A stretch of 64,000 nt of DNA from the NCBI RefSeq assembly GCF_030866825.1, contig NZ_CP133020.1, positions 2,170,001 through 2,234,000 of the forward strand. The letters run 5' to 3'. Source of the stretch: Rathayibacter sp. SW19. GTDB lineage: Bacteria > Actinomycetota > Actinomycetes > Actinomycetales > Microbacteriaceae. The position numbers were made by a program, and so were the translations under genes. The notes beneath the pieces are model-generated. The model had not been told where the DNA came from. It worked only from the letters and a program-made list of their open reading frames with translations, and did no database searches. Below are positions 1 through 8,730 of the stretch, piece after piece (position 1 is the stretch's first letter; each line of letters opens with the position of its first letter).

Positions 1-18
1 TTCAGCCACGCGCCTAGC

Positions 19-40
19 CTAGCCGCGCGGACGCGGCTAG
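19..40. repeat. 9-bp inverted repeat overlapping a possible -10 box
   Basis: CTAGCCGCG and CGCGGCTAG form a perfect 9-bp stem with a 4-nt loop. The right arm runs into TAGAAT (38-43), which fits an actinobacterial -10 box for the DUF3040 gene starting at 87. It could be an operator over that promoter or the end of an upstream transcript. There is no T-run. Confidence 0.4.
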
Positions 41-86
41 AATGAGATGTACGTAACGCATTGAACCCGAAAAGAGGGGGATTGGG

Positions 87-470
87 ATGCCGCTTTCGGA
101 GCACGAGCAGCGCCTCCTCGAAGAGATGGAGCGCAGCCTCTATCACAACGACGCGGATTTCGTCGCGACTGTCGGTGGTCGACGGGGTAAACCGGCCTAC
201 CGGTCGATTGTGCTCGGTATTCTGATCACCGTTGTCGGGATCGCCTGCCTGGTCGTTGGCGTCCTCGTTCAGATCGCACTTGTCGGTATTCTCGGCTTCG
301 TGATTATGCTCGGTGGTGTTTTGATGGCGATCGCACCGCCGCGGCACAGAGCAGGAGAACCCGACGAGTCGCCGAATGCGACGGCTGCAGCCGAAAAGGG
401 CCGCGACAATCAGGGGTTCATGGACAAGCTGAACGAACGGTGGGACAAGCGGCAAGACGGCAGCAGCTGA
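87..470 (+). CDS. DUF3040 membrane protein
   Basis: A 127-residue protein whose N-terminal MPLSEHEQRLLEEME is the signature start of the actinobacterial DUF3040 family. Two adjacent hydrophobic segments follow (about residues 40-60 and 63-83), then a charged, disordered C-terminus. A GAGGGGG ribosome-binding sequence precedes the ATG. Family members are small inner-membrane proteins of unknown function that commonly lie just upstream of mraZ in actinobacteria, as here. A terminator follows, so it is probably transcribed separately from the dcw operon. Confidence 0.85.
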   Translation: MPLSEHEQRLLEEMERSLYHNDADFVATVGGRRGKPAYRSIVLGILITVVGIACLVVGVLVQIALVGILGFVIMLGGVLMAIAPPRHRAGEPDESPNATAAAEKGRDNQGFMDKLNERWDKRQDGSS

Positions 471-483
471 GCACGGGCACACC

Positions 484-513
484 AGGGTCGATCATCTGAT
501 CGGCCCTTTTTTT
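484..513 (+). terminator. Rho-independent terminator after the DUF3040 gene
   Basis: AGGGTCGATCA pairs with TGATCGGCCCT (11 bp, one G-U pair) around a 2-nt centre and is followed by a run of seven T. It separates the DUF3040 gene from the mraZ operon. Confidence 0.85.
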
Positions 514-649
514 GCGCCCAAAATCGGGTCGTGTTGCGCGAGAGTGCGACTCCTGCGGCCGAAACTTGACCCAGATTGCTCCAGTTGCTCCATTCTCCTC
601 CACTTAGAGGACCCTTGATTTCCGGGGCTCATATCCGAGTTGAGTCCGG

Positions 650-702
650 ATTTGATCAAATGATCCCAATTTGTGGATGGATGTGGAGTAAAGTGGGGCA
701 AC
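650..702 (+). promoter_or_regulatory. Putative MraZ operator: three 10-bp-spaced GTGG repeats plus a 12-bp palindrome
   Basis: GTGG motifs begin at 673, 683 and 693, exactly 10 bp apart, so all face the same side of the helix. A fourth, GTGGGG, is at 725 by the mraZ ribosome-binding site. MraZ proteins are known to autoregulate dcw operons by binding tandem, roughly helical-turn-spaced GTGG/TGGG repeats upstream of mraZ. A perfect 12-bp palindrome, ATTTGATCAAAT (650-661), lies just upstream and may be a separate site. No confident -35/-10 pair was picked out. Confidence 0.6.
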
Positions 703-738
703 ACCGATACCTTGGCCGGAAGATGTGGGGGAAAGCCA

Positions 739-1170
739 ATGTTTCTTGGCACCTATGCCCCCAAGCTCGACGAAAAGGGGCGGATCATCCTGCCGGCGAA
801 GTTTCGCGAGGAGCTCGCATCCGGAATCGTGATGACACGCGGTCAGGAGCACTGCCTCTACGTGTTCAGCCAGCGCGAGTTCGAATCGGTGCACGAGAAG
901 ATCCGTCAGGCGCCGGTGACCAGCAAGCAGGCCAGGGACTACCTCCGCGTGTTCCTGTCCGGCGCGAGCGCTGAGACGCCGGACAAGCAGCACCGGGTAA
1001 CGATTCCGCCGATGCTGCGCAGCTACGCGGGGCTCGACCGCGAGTTGATTGTGATCGGCGCCGGATCCCGCGCCGAGATCTGGGACAGCGAGGCATGGGA
1101 GACCTATCTCGCCCAGCAGGAAGCAACATTCGCAGACACGACCGAGGAGGTGATCCCGGGACTGTTCTAG
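739..1170 (+). CDS. mraZ: Transcriptional regulator MraZ
   Basis: A 143-residue protein beginning MFLGTYAPKLDEKGRIILPAKF, the typical first SpoVT/AbrB-like half. A second half (about residues 80-120, with DKQHRVTIPPMLRSYAGL) repeats the fold. MraZ is a DNA-binding dcw-operon regulator that forms a ring-shaped oligomer. The ATG at 739 is chosen over an upstream in-frame ATG at 673 because it has the ribosome-binding sequence GGGGGAAAG and gives the family's usual start. It is the first gene of the cluster and sits directly after the GTGG repeats it would bind. Confidence 0.95.
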   Translation: MFLGTYAPKLDEKGRIILPAKFREELASGIVMTRGQEHCLYVFSQREFESVHEKIRQAPVTSKQARDYLRVFLSGASAETPDKQHRVTIPPMLRSYAGLDRELIVIGAGSRAEIWDSEAWETYLAQQEATFADTTEEVIPGLF

Positions 1171-1236
1171 CGCCTGGCGCCCGACTCCCAGCCATTCACC
1201 GCCCTGACACACTTCCCCGGTGCCAGGTCGGAATGG

Positions 1237-2229
1237 ATGGGGATCAGGAATCAGGGGCAAGGACTCCGGCCGAGTATGGCGATTCGCGACCTGCACACCC
1301 CCGTACTGCTCGAACGCTGCATCGAACTGCTCGCACCTGCGCTCCAGGGCGATCGCGCCGTGCTCGTGGATGCGACGCTCGGCATGGGCGGGCATACCGA
1401 AGCACTCCTTACCCGGTTTCCGCACCTGACGGTGGTCGGTCTCGACCGCGACGCCGAGGCCCTCGATTTGGCCGGCCAGCGCCTCGCCGCCTTCGGCGGC
1501 CGGTTGCGGCTCGTGCACACGGTCTTCGACGGCATCGACGATGCTCTGGCCGGGTTGGGCATCGCGCACGTGCAGGGGGTGCTGTTCGACCTCGGCGTGT
1601 CCTCACTGCAGCTGGATCGCGTCGAGCGCGGGTTCTCCTACTCGAAGGATGCACCGCTGGACATGCGGATGGACTCCACCGGCGAGTTGACCGCCGAGAT
1701 CATCCTCGCGGAGTACTCCGAGGCGGACCTGCGGCGCATCTTCCACCAATACGGCGAGGAGAAGCTGGCCGCCCGTTACGCGCGGCGCATCGTGCAGCTA
1801 AGGCAGAGTGAACCGTTCGTGCATTCAGCACAGCTCGTCGATGTGATCGCTGCGGCGACACCGGCCGCGGTGCAGCGTGCGGGGCATCCGGCCAAGAGGG
1901 TCTTCCAGGCGTTGCGCATCGAAGTCAACCAGGAGTTGGGCTCCCTCGAGCGAGCGCTTCCGCGCGCAGTGGACGCGTTGGCGCTGCACGGTCGCATCGT
2001 CGTGATGGCCTATCAGTCATTGGAAGACCGGATCGTCAAGCAGTTCTTGCACGCGCGCTCGTCATCGAGCGCACCGCTCGGCCTACCGGTCGAGTTGCCA
2101 GAACACCAACCGGAATTGCGTTTGCTCGTGCGTGGGGCCGAGCTCGCAAACGACAGTGAAAAGGCGGCGAATCCGCGGGCGACGCCCGTGCGTCTGCGCG
2201 CAGCCGAACGAGTACGGGGGAACTCATGA
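1237..2229 (+). CDS. rsmH: 16S rRNA (cytosine1402-N4)-methyltransferase RsmH
   Basis: RsmH (MraW) uses S-adenosylmethionine to N4-methylate C1402 of 16S rRNA. The 330-residue protein carries the family's HTPVLLERC start, the SAM-binding stretch VDATLGMGGHTEALL, and the downstream FDLGVSSLQLD and RVFQALRIEVNQEL motifs. The length is normal. The start is uncertain: an in-frame ATG at 1276 (MAIRDLHTPVLL) also fits the family. It follows mraZ, and its stop overlaps the ftsL start by 4 nt (ATGA), implying coupled translation. Confidence 0.95.
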   Translation: MGIRNQGQGLRPSMAIRDLHTPVLLERCIELLAPALQGDRAVLVDATLGMGGHTEALLTRFPHLTVVGLDRDAEALDLAGQRLAAFGGRLRLVHTVFDGIDDALAGLGIAHVQGVLFDLGVSSLQLDRVERGFSYSKDAPLDMRMDSTGELTAEIILAEYSEADLRRIFHQYGEEKLAARYARRIVQLRQSEPFVHSAQLVDVIAAATPAAVQRAGHPAKRVFQALRIEVNQELGSLERALPRAVDALALHGRIVVMAYQSLEDRIVKQFLHARSSSSAPLGLPVELPEHQPELRLLVRGAELANDSEKAANPRATPVRLRAAERVRGNS

Positions 2230-2867
2230 ATGCAACGGCCCAGATCGAGCCGCTCCAGCCGGCGCAGCCGAGCCGCTGGGGAGGTCGCGCTACGCCGCAG
2301 GAGCGGTCGACTCATCTGGCAGCGGTCTCAAGTCGGGCACGGCGTCGGGCAAAACCGCGACTGTTCTACGCAAGCGTTACCGTCGCAACGGTACTGGCAA
2401 TCGTGGTCACCCAACTCCTGCTCAGCATCGGTGTCTCGCAGGGTGCGTATCAGATCGGCGGCTTGAACAGCGCAAACGCAGCTCTTCAACGCAGTCTTCA
2501 GGCGGCATCCGAAGCGGTTGACACGCTGTCATCTCCGCAGAACCTTGCCGCGAACGCCAACGCGTTGGGCATGGTCAGCAACGGAACCCCGGTGTATTTG
2601 CGACTTTCGGATGGCGCCGTTCTCGGGTCGCCCGCCCCCGCGTCAGCGGCGGCGGGCGCAGTGACCGGCCCATCCGGCAATCTCGTGCCGAACGCGCTCC
2701 TGGCTGGCGTGCCCCTGGCAGGACAACCCATTACCGGACATGGTCCCGCGGCGGCAACCTCTGGATCTGCTGCGAAGACTGCAGCCACACCGGCGGCGAA
2801 TGCGACGCCTACGCCTAGCGGCCCCGTAGCGTTGAATGGTGCGTTGCCTTCACCGACGACGCACTGA
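2226..2867 (+). CDS. ftsL: FtsL-like cell division protein
   Basis: A 213-residue bitopic protein with a basic cytoplasmic N-terminus, one membrane segment (about residues 48-68, ASVTVATVLAIVVTQLLLSI) and a short helix-prone periplasmic region (about 75-115). The long Ala/Pro/Thr-rich tail is low complexity. FtsL partners FtsB and FtsQ in the divisome. The call relies mainly on its place between rsmH and ftsI plus topology, because FtsL sequences diverge strongly. It overlaps rsmH by 4 nt. Confidence 0.75.
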   Translation: MNATAQIEPLQPAQPSRWGGRATPQERSTHLAAVSSRARRRAKPRLFYASVTVATVLAIVVTQLLLSIGVSQGAYQIGGLNSANAALQRSLQAASEAVDTLSSPQNLAANANALGMVSNGTPVYLRLSDGAVLGSPAPASAAAGAVTGPSGNLVPNALLAGVPLAGQPITGHGPAAATSGSAAKTAATPAANATPTPSGPVALNGALPSPTTH

Positions 2868-2891
2868 CTTTCAATCGGAAGGTGCTGCGCT

Positions 2892-4667
2892 GTGACAACG
2901 ACCGTGAAATCGACAAGGCGTCGGGCGGCCGTTGCCATCGTTACAATTCTGGCGCTTGTTGCTGTTCTCGTGGTGAAACTGGTGGACATCCAAGTCGTGC
3001 ATGCGGACTCGCTCGACGCGCAAGCCGCCGTCAGCCGCGGTAACACGGTGCCGATCTATGGCGCCAGAGGAGCCATCGTGGCGGCGGACGGCACGGCGTT
3101 GGCTGACAGCGTGCTGCGTTACGACTTCGCGGCGGCGCCGAATGTCGCGGGGACTTTCCCGCAAACGGATGCGTCGGGCAAGACCACAAAGGTCACGCGC
3201 GCACAGGCGGCCGCCGAGATCGGCAAGGTCACCGGGCAAACCGCAGCGCAGATCCTGGCGATCATCGCGGACGCGCTCAAGGCCAACCCGAATTCGCAGT
3301 ACGCGCTGATCGCCAAAAACCTGGACGTGCCCGCATACGAAAAGCTGCAGGCGCTGAACATTCCCTGGCTGTACGCGCAATCGCACCCGGCCCGGGTCTA
3401 CCCGAACGGTGCGGTCGCAGGCAACATCATCGGTTTCGTCGGATCGGAGGGGCAAGCGCAGGCAGGTCTCGAACTTAGCGAGAACTCCTGTCTTGCGGGG
3501 CACAACGGTCAGGAGACGTATCAGCACAGCGAAGACGGTGTTACTTTGCCGGGGTCGACCATCGTGACCAAGAAGGCCAAGCCGGGAGGCACGCTGATCA
3601 CGACGCTCGACCCTGATCTGAGTTGGTTCTCCGGCCAGCAGCTGGCGCAAACGGTCCCGGCTCTCGGTGCGCAATTCGGCATGGTCACGGTGACGGACAT
3701 CAAGGGAAATATCAAGGCGGCTGCGCAATATCCCGCCGTCGACCCGAACAATGTGGGGGCGACAGACCCGAACTACCGGGGATCCTTGATGTTCAGTACG
3801 CCGTTCGAGCCGGGATCAACGTTCAAATCGCTGACGGCAGCGGCGCTGATCGACACAGGCAAGGCGACGCCGACCAGCGAGGTGCTTGCGCCGTATCAAT
3901 TTATGTCCGGCAACGGAGCAGACCTGCACGACGCCGGGTACCATGCGCCTGAGCGGCTCACCTTGACCGGTGTGCTGATGGAGTCCTCCAACACCGGGAT
4001 GTCGATCCTCGGCTCCAAACTCGATGATCAGACCCGCTACGACTATCTGAAGAAATTCGGCATCGGCTCGAACACGGCCGTCAAGGTTCCTGGCCAGTCC
4101 AGCGGAATTCTGCCGCCGGTTTCACAGTGGGACGACCAGACCAAGTACGCGACGATGTTCGGGCAAGGTGTCTCAGCGACGCAGGCTCAGATGGTCAGCG
4201 CGTATCAGACCCTTGCCAACGGGGGGGTGCGTATGCCGTTGACGCTCGTCGAAGGCTGCAAACAGGCGGACGGCACCATCACAGACAAACCGTCGACGAA
4301 GGGCACACGCGTCGTATCCGCGGCGACGGCGAACACCGTACTTGACATGCTTGAATCCGTTGTTACAACGGGCGAGGTCTCCAAGCAGCTGCAGATCCCC
4401 GGTTACCGGGTTGCCGCGAAGACCGGAACAGCGCAGGAGCCGGACGGTAACGGCGGCTACCAGCAGTACTATTACGTCTCCGTCATGGGCGTGGCACCGG
4501 TCGATAATCCGCAATACGTCGTTTCGGTCAATATCGGCTATCCGACTACGATTACATCGTCGGCTGCGGCCGCTCCGCTGTTCAAGACGATCATGAGTCA
4601 GGTGCTGAAAACGTACCGCGTCAAGCCGTCAACGACAGCACCGTCGAACCTCCCGCCCTACTACTGA
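2892..4667 (+). CDS. ftsI: Division-specific peptidoglycan transpeptidase FtsI (PBP3 type)
   Basis: A class B penicillin-binding protein of 591 residues with a GTG start. One N-terminal membrane anchor (about residues 13-35) is followed by the dimerisation domain and a transpeptidase domain. The catalytic motifs are visible: S309-T-F-K312 (acyl-enzyme serine), S365-S-N367 and K510-T-G. It cross-links septal peptidoglycan and pairs with the glycosyltransferase FtsW encoded downstream. There is no PASTA repeat; the protein ends shortly after the transpeptidase fold. Confidence 0.95.
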   Translation: MTTTVKSTRRRAAVAIVTILALVAVLVVKLVDIQVVHADSLDAQAAVSRGNTVPIYGARGAIVAADGTALADSVLRYDFAAAPNVAGTFPQTDASGKTTKVTRAQAAAEIGKVTGQTAAQILAIIADALKANPNSQYALIAKNLDVPAYEKLQALNIPWLYAQSHPARVYPNGAVAGNIIGFVGSEGQAQAGLELSENSCLAGHNGQETYQHSEDGVTLPGSTIVTKKAKPGGTLITTLDPDLSWFSGQQLAQTVPALGAQFGMVTVTDIKGNIKAAAQYPAVDPNNVGATDPNYRGSLMFSTPFEPGSTFKSLTAAALIDTGKATPTSEVLAPYQFMSGNGADLHDAGYHAPERLTLTGVLMESSNTGMSILGSKLDDQTRYDYLKKFGIGSNTAVKVPGQSSGILPPVSQWDDQTKYATMFGQGVSATQAQMVSAYQTLANGGVRMPLTLVEGCKQADGTITDKPSTKGTRVVSAATANTVLDMLESVVTTGEVSKQLQIPGYRVAAKTGTAQEPDGNGGYQQYYYVSVMGVAPVDNPQYVVSVNIGYPTTITSSAAAAPLFKTIMSQVLKTYRVKPSTTAPSNLPPYY

Positions 4668-4678
4668 AAGCGAGCCAC

Positions 4679-6223
4679 GTGACCGTACCGGCGTTGGCCT
4701 CCCTTCGCCCTGAGCATCCCGTGGCTCGCTCGCTGTCGCAGTTGGTCGCCGAATTCGCGTTGGAGCATCGGGGGGCGATCGACCCCGTCGAGATCTCCGG
4801 CGTCAGCTTGAACTCGGCCACTGTCGAACCGGGCGATCTGTATGTCGGGGTCCCTGGCCGGCATGCACACGGTGCGCGATTCGCATCCGCCGCTGCCGAA
4901 AGCGGCGCTGTCGCCGTTCTCACAGACGAGGCCGGTGCGCAGCTCGCCGCAGAGGCAGGCCTGCCGATCGTGCTGACCGCAGACCCGCGCGCCGCGCTCG
5001 GCGATGTCGCCGCCTGGATCTACCGCACCGACGAGAACCCGGCGACCCTGTTCGCGGTGACCGGCACGAACGGCAAGACGAGCGTCGTCTACCTTCTGAG
5101 CGCCATCCTGCGACAGCTCGGTGTCGTCACAGGACTCAGTTCGACGGCGGAGCGGCGCATCGGCGACACCGCCGTTGTCAGCAGCCTGACGACGCCGGAG
5201 GCGAGCGAACTCCACGCTCTCCTCGCCCGGATGCATGAAGAGAACGTGCGGGCCGTCGCGATCGAAGTGTCCGCGCAGGCGCTGACCAGGCACAGGGTTG
5301 ACGGGCTCACCTTCGACGTAGCTGGGTTCAGCAACCTCAGCCACGATCACCTCGACGACTACGCGGATCTGGATGAGTACTACCAGGCCAAGCTTGCGCT
5401 GTTCCAGCCCGATCGCTCCAAACGCGGTGTCGTCATCATCGACACGGCGTGGGGGGGACGGCTCGCGGAAGAATCACGCATTCCAATGACCACGCTCGCA
5501 ACCGACGGAGTGTCTGCAGCCGACTGGCGCATGACGGTGCTCGCCGAGTCGATCTTCCAAACGACATTTCGGCTTGAGGGACCCGACGGAAGGTCACTGG
5601 TCACCAGCGTTCCGCTGCTCGGTTCGTTCATGGCGGCCAACGCGGCCCTGGCCATCGTGATGCTTGTCGAGTCAGGTTTCGATCTCGAGGCGATCGCCCA
5701 CGTGCTGGAACGCGACGGCGGCATCGACGCGTACATTCCGGGCAGAGCAGAACGGATCTCGGGGGAGAACGGCCCCGTCGTCTTCATCGACTATGGGCAC
5801 ACCCCGGATGCCTTTCAGCGCACCCTCGACGCGTTGCGCGCGGTCGTCACCGGCCGCATCATCATGGTCTTCGGCGCAGACGGCGATCGAGACACCACCA
5901 AGCGGGCCGAGATGGGCGCGATTGCGGTGCGCGGCGCCGATGCGGTGGTGATCACTGACTTCCACCCCAGAAATGAAGATCCCGCTGCGATCCGAGCCGC
6001 CCTGCTGGCGGGGGCCCGGGAAGCGGTTCCTGATGCCGAATTGTACGAAGTCCCCGACCCGCGTGCCGGTTTCCGCGCGGCGCTGGCATTGGCTGGCGAG
6101 GGTGATGTTGTGCTCTACGCCGGTCCAGGGCACGAAGACTATCAGGAGGTCGCGGGTGTGCACATCCCGTATTCGGCGAGGGAAGATTCACGGCTGGCGC
6201 TGCGAGAAGCAGGGTGGTTGTAG
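4679..6223 (+). CDS. murE: UDP-MurNAc-tripeptide ligase MurE
   Basis: An ATP-dependent Mur ligase that adds the third stem-peptide residue, a diamino acid, to UDP-MurNAc-dipeptide. The 514-residue protein (GTG start) has the ATP loop G129-T-N-G-K133-T-S and the Mur central and C-terminal domains. The position that reads DNPR in meso-DAP-adding MurE enzymes is D427-F-H-P-R431 here. Microbacteriaceae have type B peptidoglycan with Lys, Orn or DAB instead of DAP, so the altered motif may reflect another substrate; that is an inference. The gene abuts murF without a gap. Confidence 0.95.
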   Translation: MTVPALASLRPEHPVARSLSQLVAEFALEHRGAIDPVEISGVSLNSATVEPGDLYVGVPGRHAHGARFASAAAESGAVAVLTDEAGAQLAAEAGLPIVLTADPRAALGDVAAWIYRTDENPATLFAVTGTNGKTSVVYLLSAILRQLGVVTGLSSTAERRIGDTAVVSSLTTPEASELHALLARMHEENVRAVAIEVSAQALTRHRVDGLTFDVAGFSNLSHDHLDDYADLDEYYQAKLALFQPDRSKRGVVIIDTAWGGRLAEESRIPMTTLATDGVSAADWRMTVLAESIFQTTFRLEGPDGRSLVTSVPLLGSFMAANAALAIVMLVESGFDLEAIAHVLERDGGIDAYIPGRAERISGENGPVVFIDYGHTPDAFQRTLDALRAVVTGRIIMVFGADGDRDTTKRAEMGAIAVRGADAVVITDFHPRNEDPAAIRAALLAGAREAVPDAELYEVPDPRAGFRAALALAGEGDVVLYAGPGHEDYQEVAGVHIPYSAREDSRLALREAGWL

Positions 6224-7630
6224 ATGATCGCCATGACTCTTGCAGAAATCGCCGGGGCTGTATCCGGTGAATTGCACGCAGGTGACAGCCCGGATTCGCG
6301 AGTCATCACGGGACTCTCGCACACCGATTCCCGTGAAGTGACCCCAGGCGATATCTTCTTCGCCAAGCCGGGCGAGGTGACAGACGGACACCTGTTCGCT
6401 CCCCAGGCGGTGCAGAACGGCGCTGTGCTCCTCGTCGTGGATCATCTGCTCGATCTCGACGTCGACCAGGTGCTCGTGGCAGACACCGTGCGGGCACTCG
6501 GCGCTCTCGCGACGGCCGTCATCGCACGCGCCCGGGCGGCAGGTTACCTGAAGATCATCGGCGTCACCGGCTCGAACGGCAAAACGACGACGAAGAACCT
6601 GCTGCGCAGCATCCTCACACCGATCGGATCGACTGTGGCCGCCCGCGAATCGTACAACAACGAGGTCGGCGCGCCCCTGACCATGCTCGAGGTCACCGAG
6701 CGGACTGAATACCTGGTCGCCGAAATGGGGGCCAGTGCCATCGGCGAGATCGCACGACTCGTGCGCATGGCAAAGCCCGATGTCGGAATCGTCCTCACGG
6801 TGGGCCTGGCCCACGCCGGTGAATTCGGAGGCATCGAGGCGACGCTGGCCGCCAAGACCGAGATGGTGAGTGATCTGGACGCGAGCGGCGTTGCCGTGCT
6901 CAATCGGGACGACGCACGTGTGGCCTCAATGGCGGACAAGACTGCTGCGAACGTCTTGTGGTTCGGGCTCGGCGCCGGTGCCGATGTCGCGGCGTACGAC
7001 ATCGTGGCCGACCGAACGGGCACCGCATTCACCCTGGTGTTCCCTGATGGCGCCCGGCGCCCGGTGCACTTCGGAGTGCTCGGAGAACATCACGTGACGA
7101 ATGCGTTGGCCGCCGCGGCTGCGGCGCACGCCCTCGGCGTGCCGATCGACGATGTCGTCGCCGGATTGGAGCGTGTCACGCGCGCAGAGCGCTGGCGGAT
7201 GGAGGTTCTCGGCGGTTCAGGCGGAGTCACGATTATCAACGATGCGTACAACGCGTCTCCCGACTCGATGGCCGCGGCCCTGCGCACACTTGCGCAGTTG
7301 GCGCAACCCGGAACGCGCACCGTCGCGGTGCTCGGCGAAATGACAGAGCTTGGAGAGCTTTCCGGAGAGGAACACGACCGCATCGGGCTGCTTGCGGTGC
7401 GATTGAACATCGATCAGCTGGTTGTCGTCGGCGCCGGCGCGCGCCGGATGCACATTTCAGCGATCCGCGAAGGCTCGTTCGACGGTGAGTCGACGTTTTC
7501 CGACACGCCGGAACACGCGTACGAACTGCTCGCAGAAACGTTGCGGCCAGGCGATCTCGTGCTCGTGAAATCGTCGAACGCTGCCGGCTTACGGTTTTTA
7601 GGCGATCGACTGGGAGAATTGTTCTCGTGA
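6224..7630 (+). CDS. murF: UDP-MurNAc-tripeptide:D-Ala-D-Ala ligase MurF
   Basis: A 468-residue Mur ligase that adds the D-Ala-D-Ala dipeptide to complete the cytoplasmic pentapeptide precursor. It shows the Mur ATP loop GVTGSNGKTTTKN (about residues 109-121), the SYNNEVGAP substrate loop and the NDAYNASPDSM stretch typical of MurF. The first ATG lies directly after the murE stop; a second ATG at 6233 is an alternative. Its stop overlaps the mraY start by 4 nt (GTGA). Confidence 0.96.
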   Translation: MIAMTLAEIAGAVSGELHAGDSPDSRVITGLSHTDSREVTPGDIFFAKPGEVTDGHLFAPQAVQNGAVLLVVDHLLDLDVDQVLVADTVRALGALATAVIARARAAGYLKIIGVTGSNGKTTTKNLLRSILTPIGSTVAARESYNNEVGAPLTMLEVTERTEYLVAEMGASAIGEIARLVRMAKPDVGIVLTVGLAHAGEFGGIEATLAAKTEMVSDLDASGVAVLNRDDARVASMADKTAANVLWFGLGAGADVAAYDIVADRTGTAFTLVFPDGARRPVHFGVLGEHHVTNALAAAAAAHALGVPIDDVVAGLERVTRAERWRMEVLGGSGGVTIINDAYNASPDSMAAALRTLAQLAQPGTRTVAVLGEMTELGELSGEEHDRIGLLAVRLNIDQLVVVGAGARRMHISAIREGSFDGESTFSDTPEHAYELLAETLRPGDLVLVKSSNAAGLRFLGDRLGELFS

Positions 7631-8730
7631 GAGCACTCCTGACCGCCGGCGCGATATCTCTGGCCTTCTCGCTCTTCCTGACCCCCCTGTTCATCAAACT
7701 GTTCCATCGTCTGCAGTGGGGCCAGTTCATCAGGGACGACGGGCCCAAGTCGCACCACGCCAAACGAGGCACCGCCACTATGGGCGGCATCATCATCATC
7801 GTTGCGACACTCGTCGGTTACTTCATCGCGGTGCTGACCAGTGGCGGGGACGGCTGGTCGGTCTCTGCGCTGCTCGTACTGTTCATGATGGTCGGTCTGG
7901 GCATCGTCGGATTCGTCGACGATTTTCTCAAAACCCGTCATCAGCGCAGCCTCGGTCTCGGTGGCTGGGCGAAGGTCGCCGGACAGGTGATCGTCGCAAC
8001 GGTCTTCGCTATTCTGGCCGTCAACTTTCCCAACCAGCAGGGCTATACCCCCGCGTCAACAGACATCTCTGTGATCCGCAACGTACCGATCGATCTGATC
8101 GCCCTGGGCGGCATCCCCGCGATCGGATTTCTGCTTTACCTGCTCTGGATCAACTTCATCGCAACGGCGACCTCGAATGGCGTCAACGTGACCGATGGAC
8201 TCGACGGACTCGCCAGCGGGGCATCGGTCCTCGCCATTGGTTCGTATATCATCATCGGCTTCTGGCAGTTCAACCAGTCCTGCTTCAGCGCGAAGACTCC
8301 TGCGGTCAATCTGTACAAGTGCTACACCGTCAGAGATCCGCTCGACTTGGCGATCGTCGCCACCGCCATCGTCGGGGCACTGGTCGGCTTTCTCTGGTGG
8401 AACACGTCGCCCGCGCAGATCTTCCTTGGCGATACGGGTTCGCTGGCGTTGGGCGGTGCTGTCGCTGCGCTTGCGATCCTCAGCCAAACAGAGCTCCTCC
8501 TTATCCTGGTCGGCGGCTTGTTCGTCATCGAAACCGGCTCGGTCATCGTCCAGCGCGCGTACTTCAAGTTGACCCACGGCAAACGGATCTTTCTCATGAG
8601 CCCGATCCATCATCATTTCGAACTCAAAGGCTGGGCTGAAATCACGGTCGTCGTGCGGTTCTGGATTATTGGAGGGATGTTGGTCGCTGCCGGCGTCGGC
8701 ACGTTCTATCTTGAATGGCTGTCACAGTAG
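7627..8730 (+). CDS. mraY: Phospho-MurNAc-pentapeptide transferase MraY
   Basis: A polytopic membrane enzyme that transfers phospho-MurNAc-pentapeptide to undecaprenyl phosphate, giving lipid I. The 367-residue protein (GTG start) has about ten membrane segments. Family motifs are RDDGPKSHHAKRGTATMGG near the N-terminus, the Asp-rich loop NVTDGLDGLASG, FLGDTGSLALGG, and MSPIHHHFELKGW near the C-terminus. It overlaps both neighbours, murF by 4 nt and murD by 16 nt. Confidence 0.97.
   Translation: MRALLTAGAISLAFSLFLTPLFIKLFHRLQWGQFIRDDGPKSHHAKRGTATMGGIIIIVATLVGYFIAVLTSGGDGWSVSALLVLFMMVGLGIVGFVDDFLKTRHQRSLGLGGWAKVAGQVIVATVFAILAVNFPNQQGYTPASTDISVIRNVPIDLIALGGIPAIGFLLYLLWINFIATATSNGVNVTDGLDGLASGASVLAIGSYIIIGFWQFNQSCFSAKTPAVNLYKCYTVRDPLDLAIVATAIVGALVGFLWWNTSPAQIFLGDTGSLALGGAVAALAILSQTELLLILVGGLFVIETGSVIVQRAYFKLTHGKRIFLMSPIHHHFELKGWAEITVVVRFWIIGGMLVAAGVGTFYLEWLSQ

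Noticed and set aside
604..1569. Long minus-strand open frame opposite mraZ/rsmH (321 codons)
   Set aside because: Translation is Arg/Gly/His-rich with no family motif and mirrors confidently assigned genes; such frames are common in GC-rich DNA.
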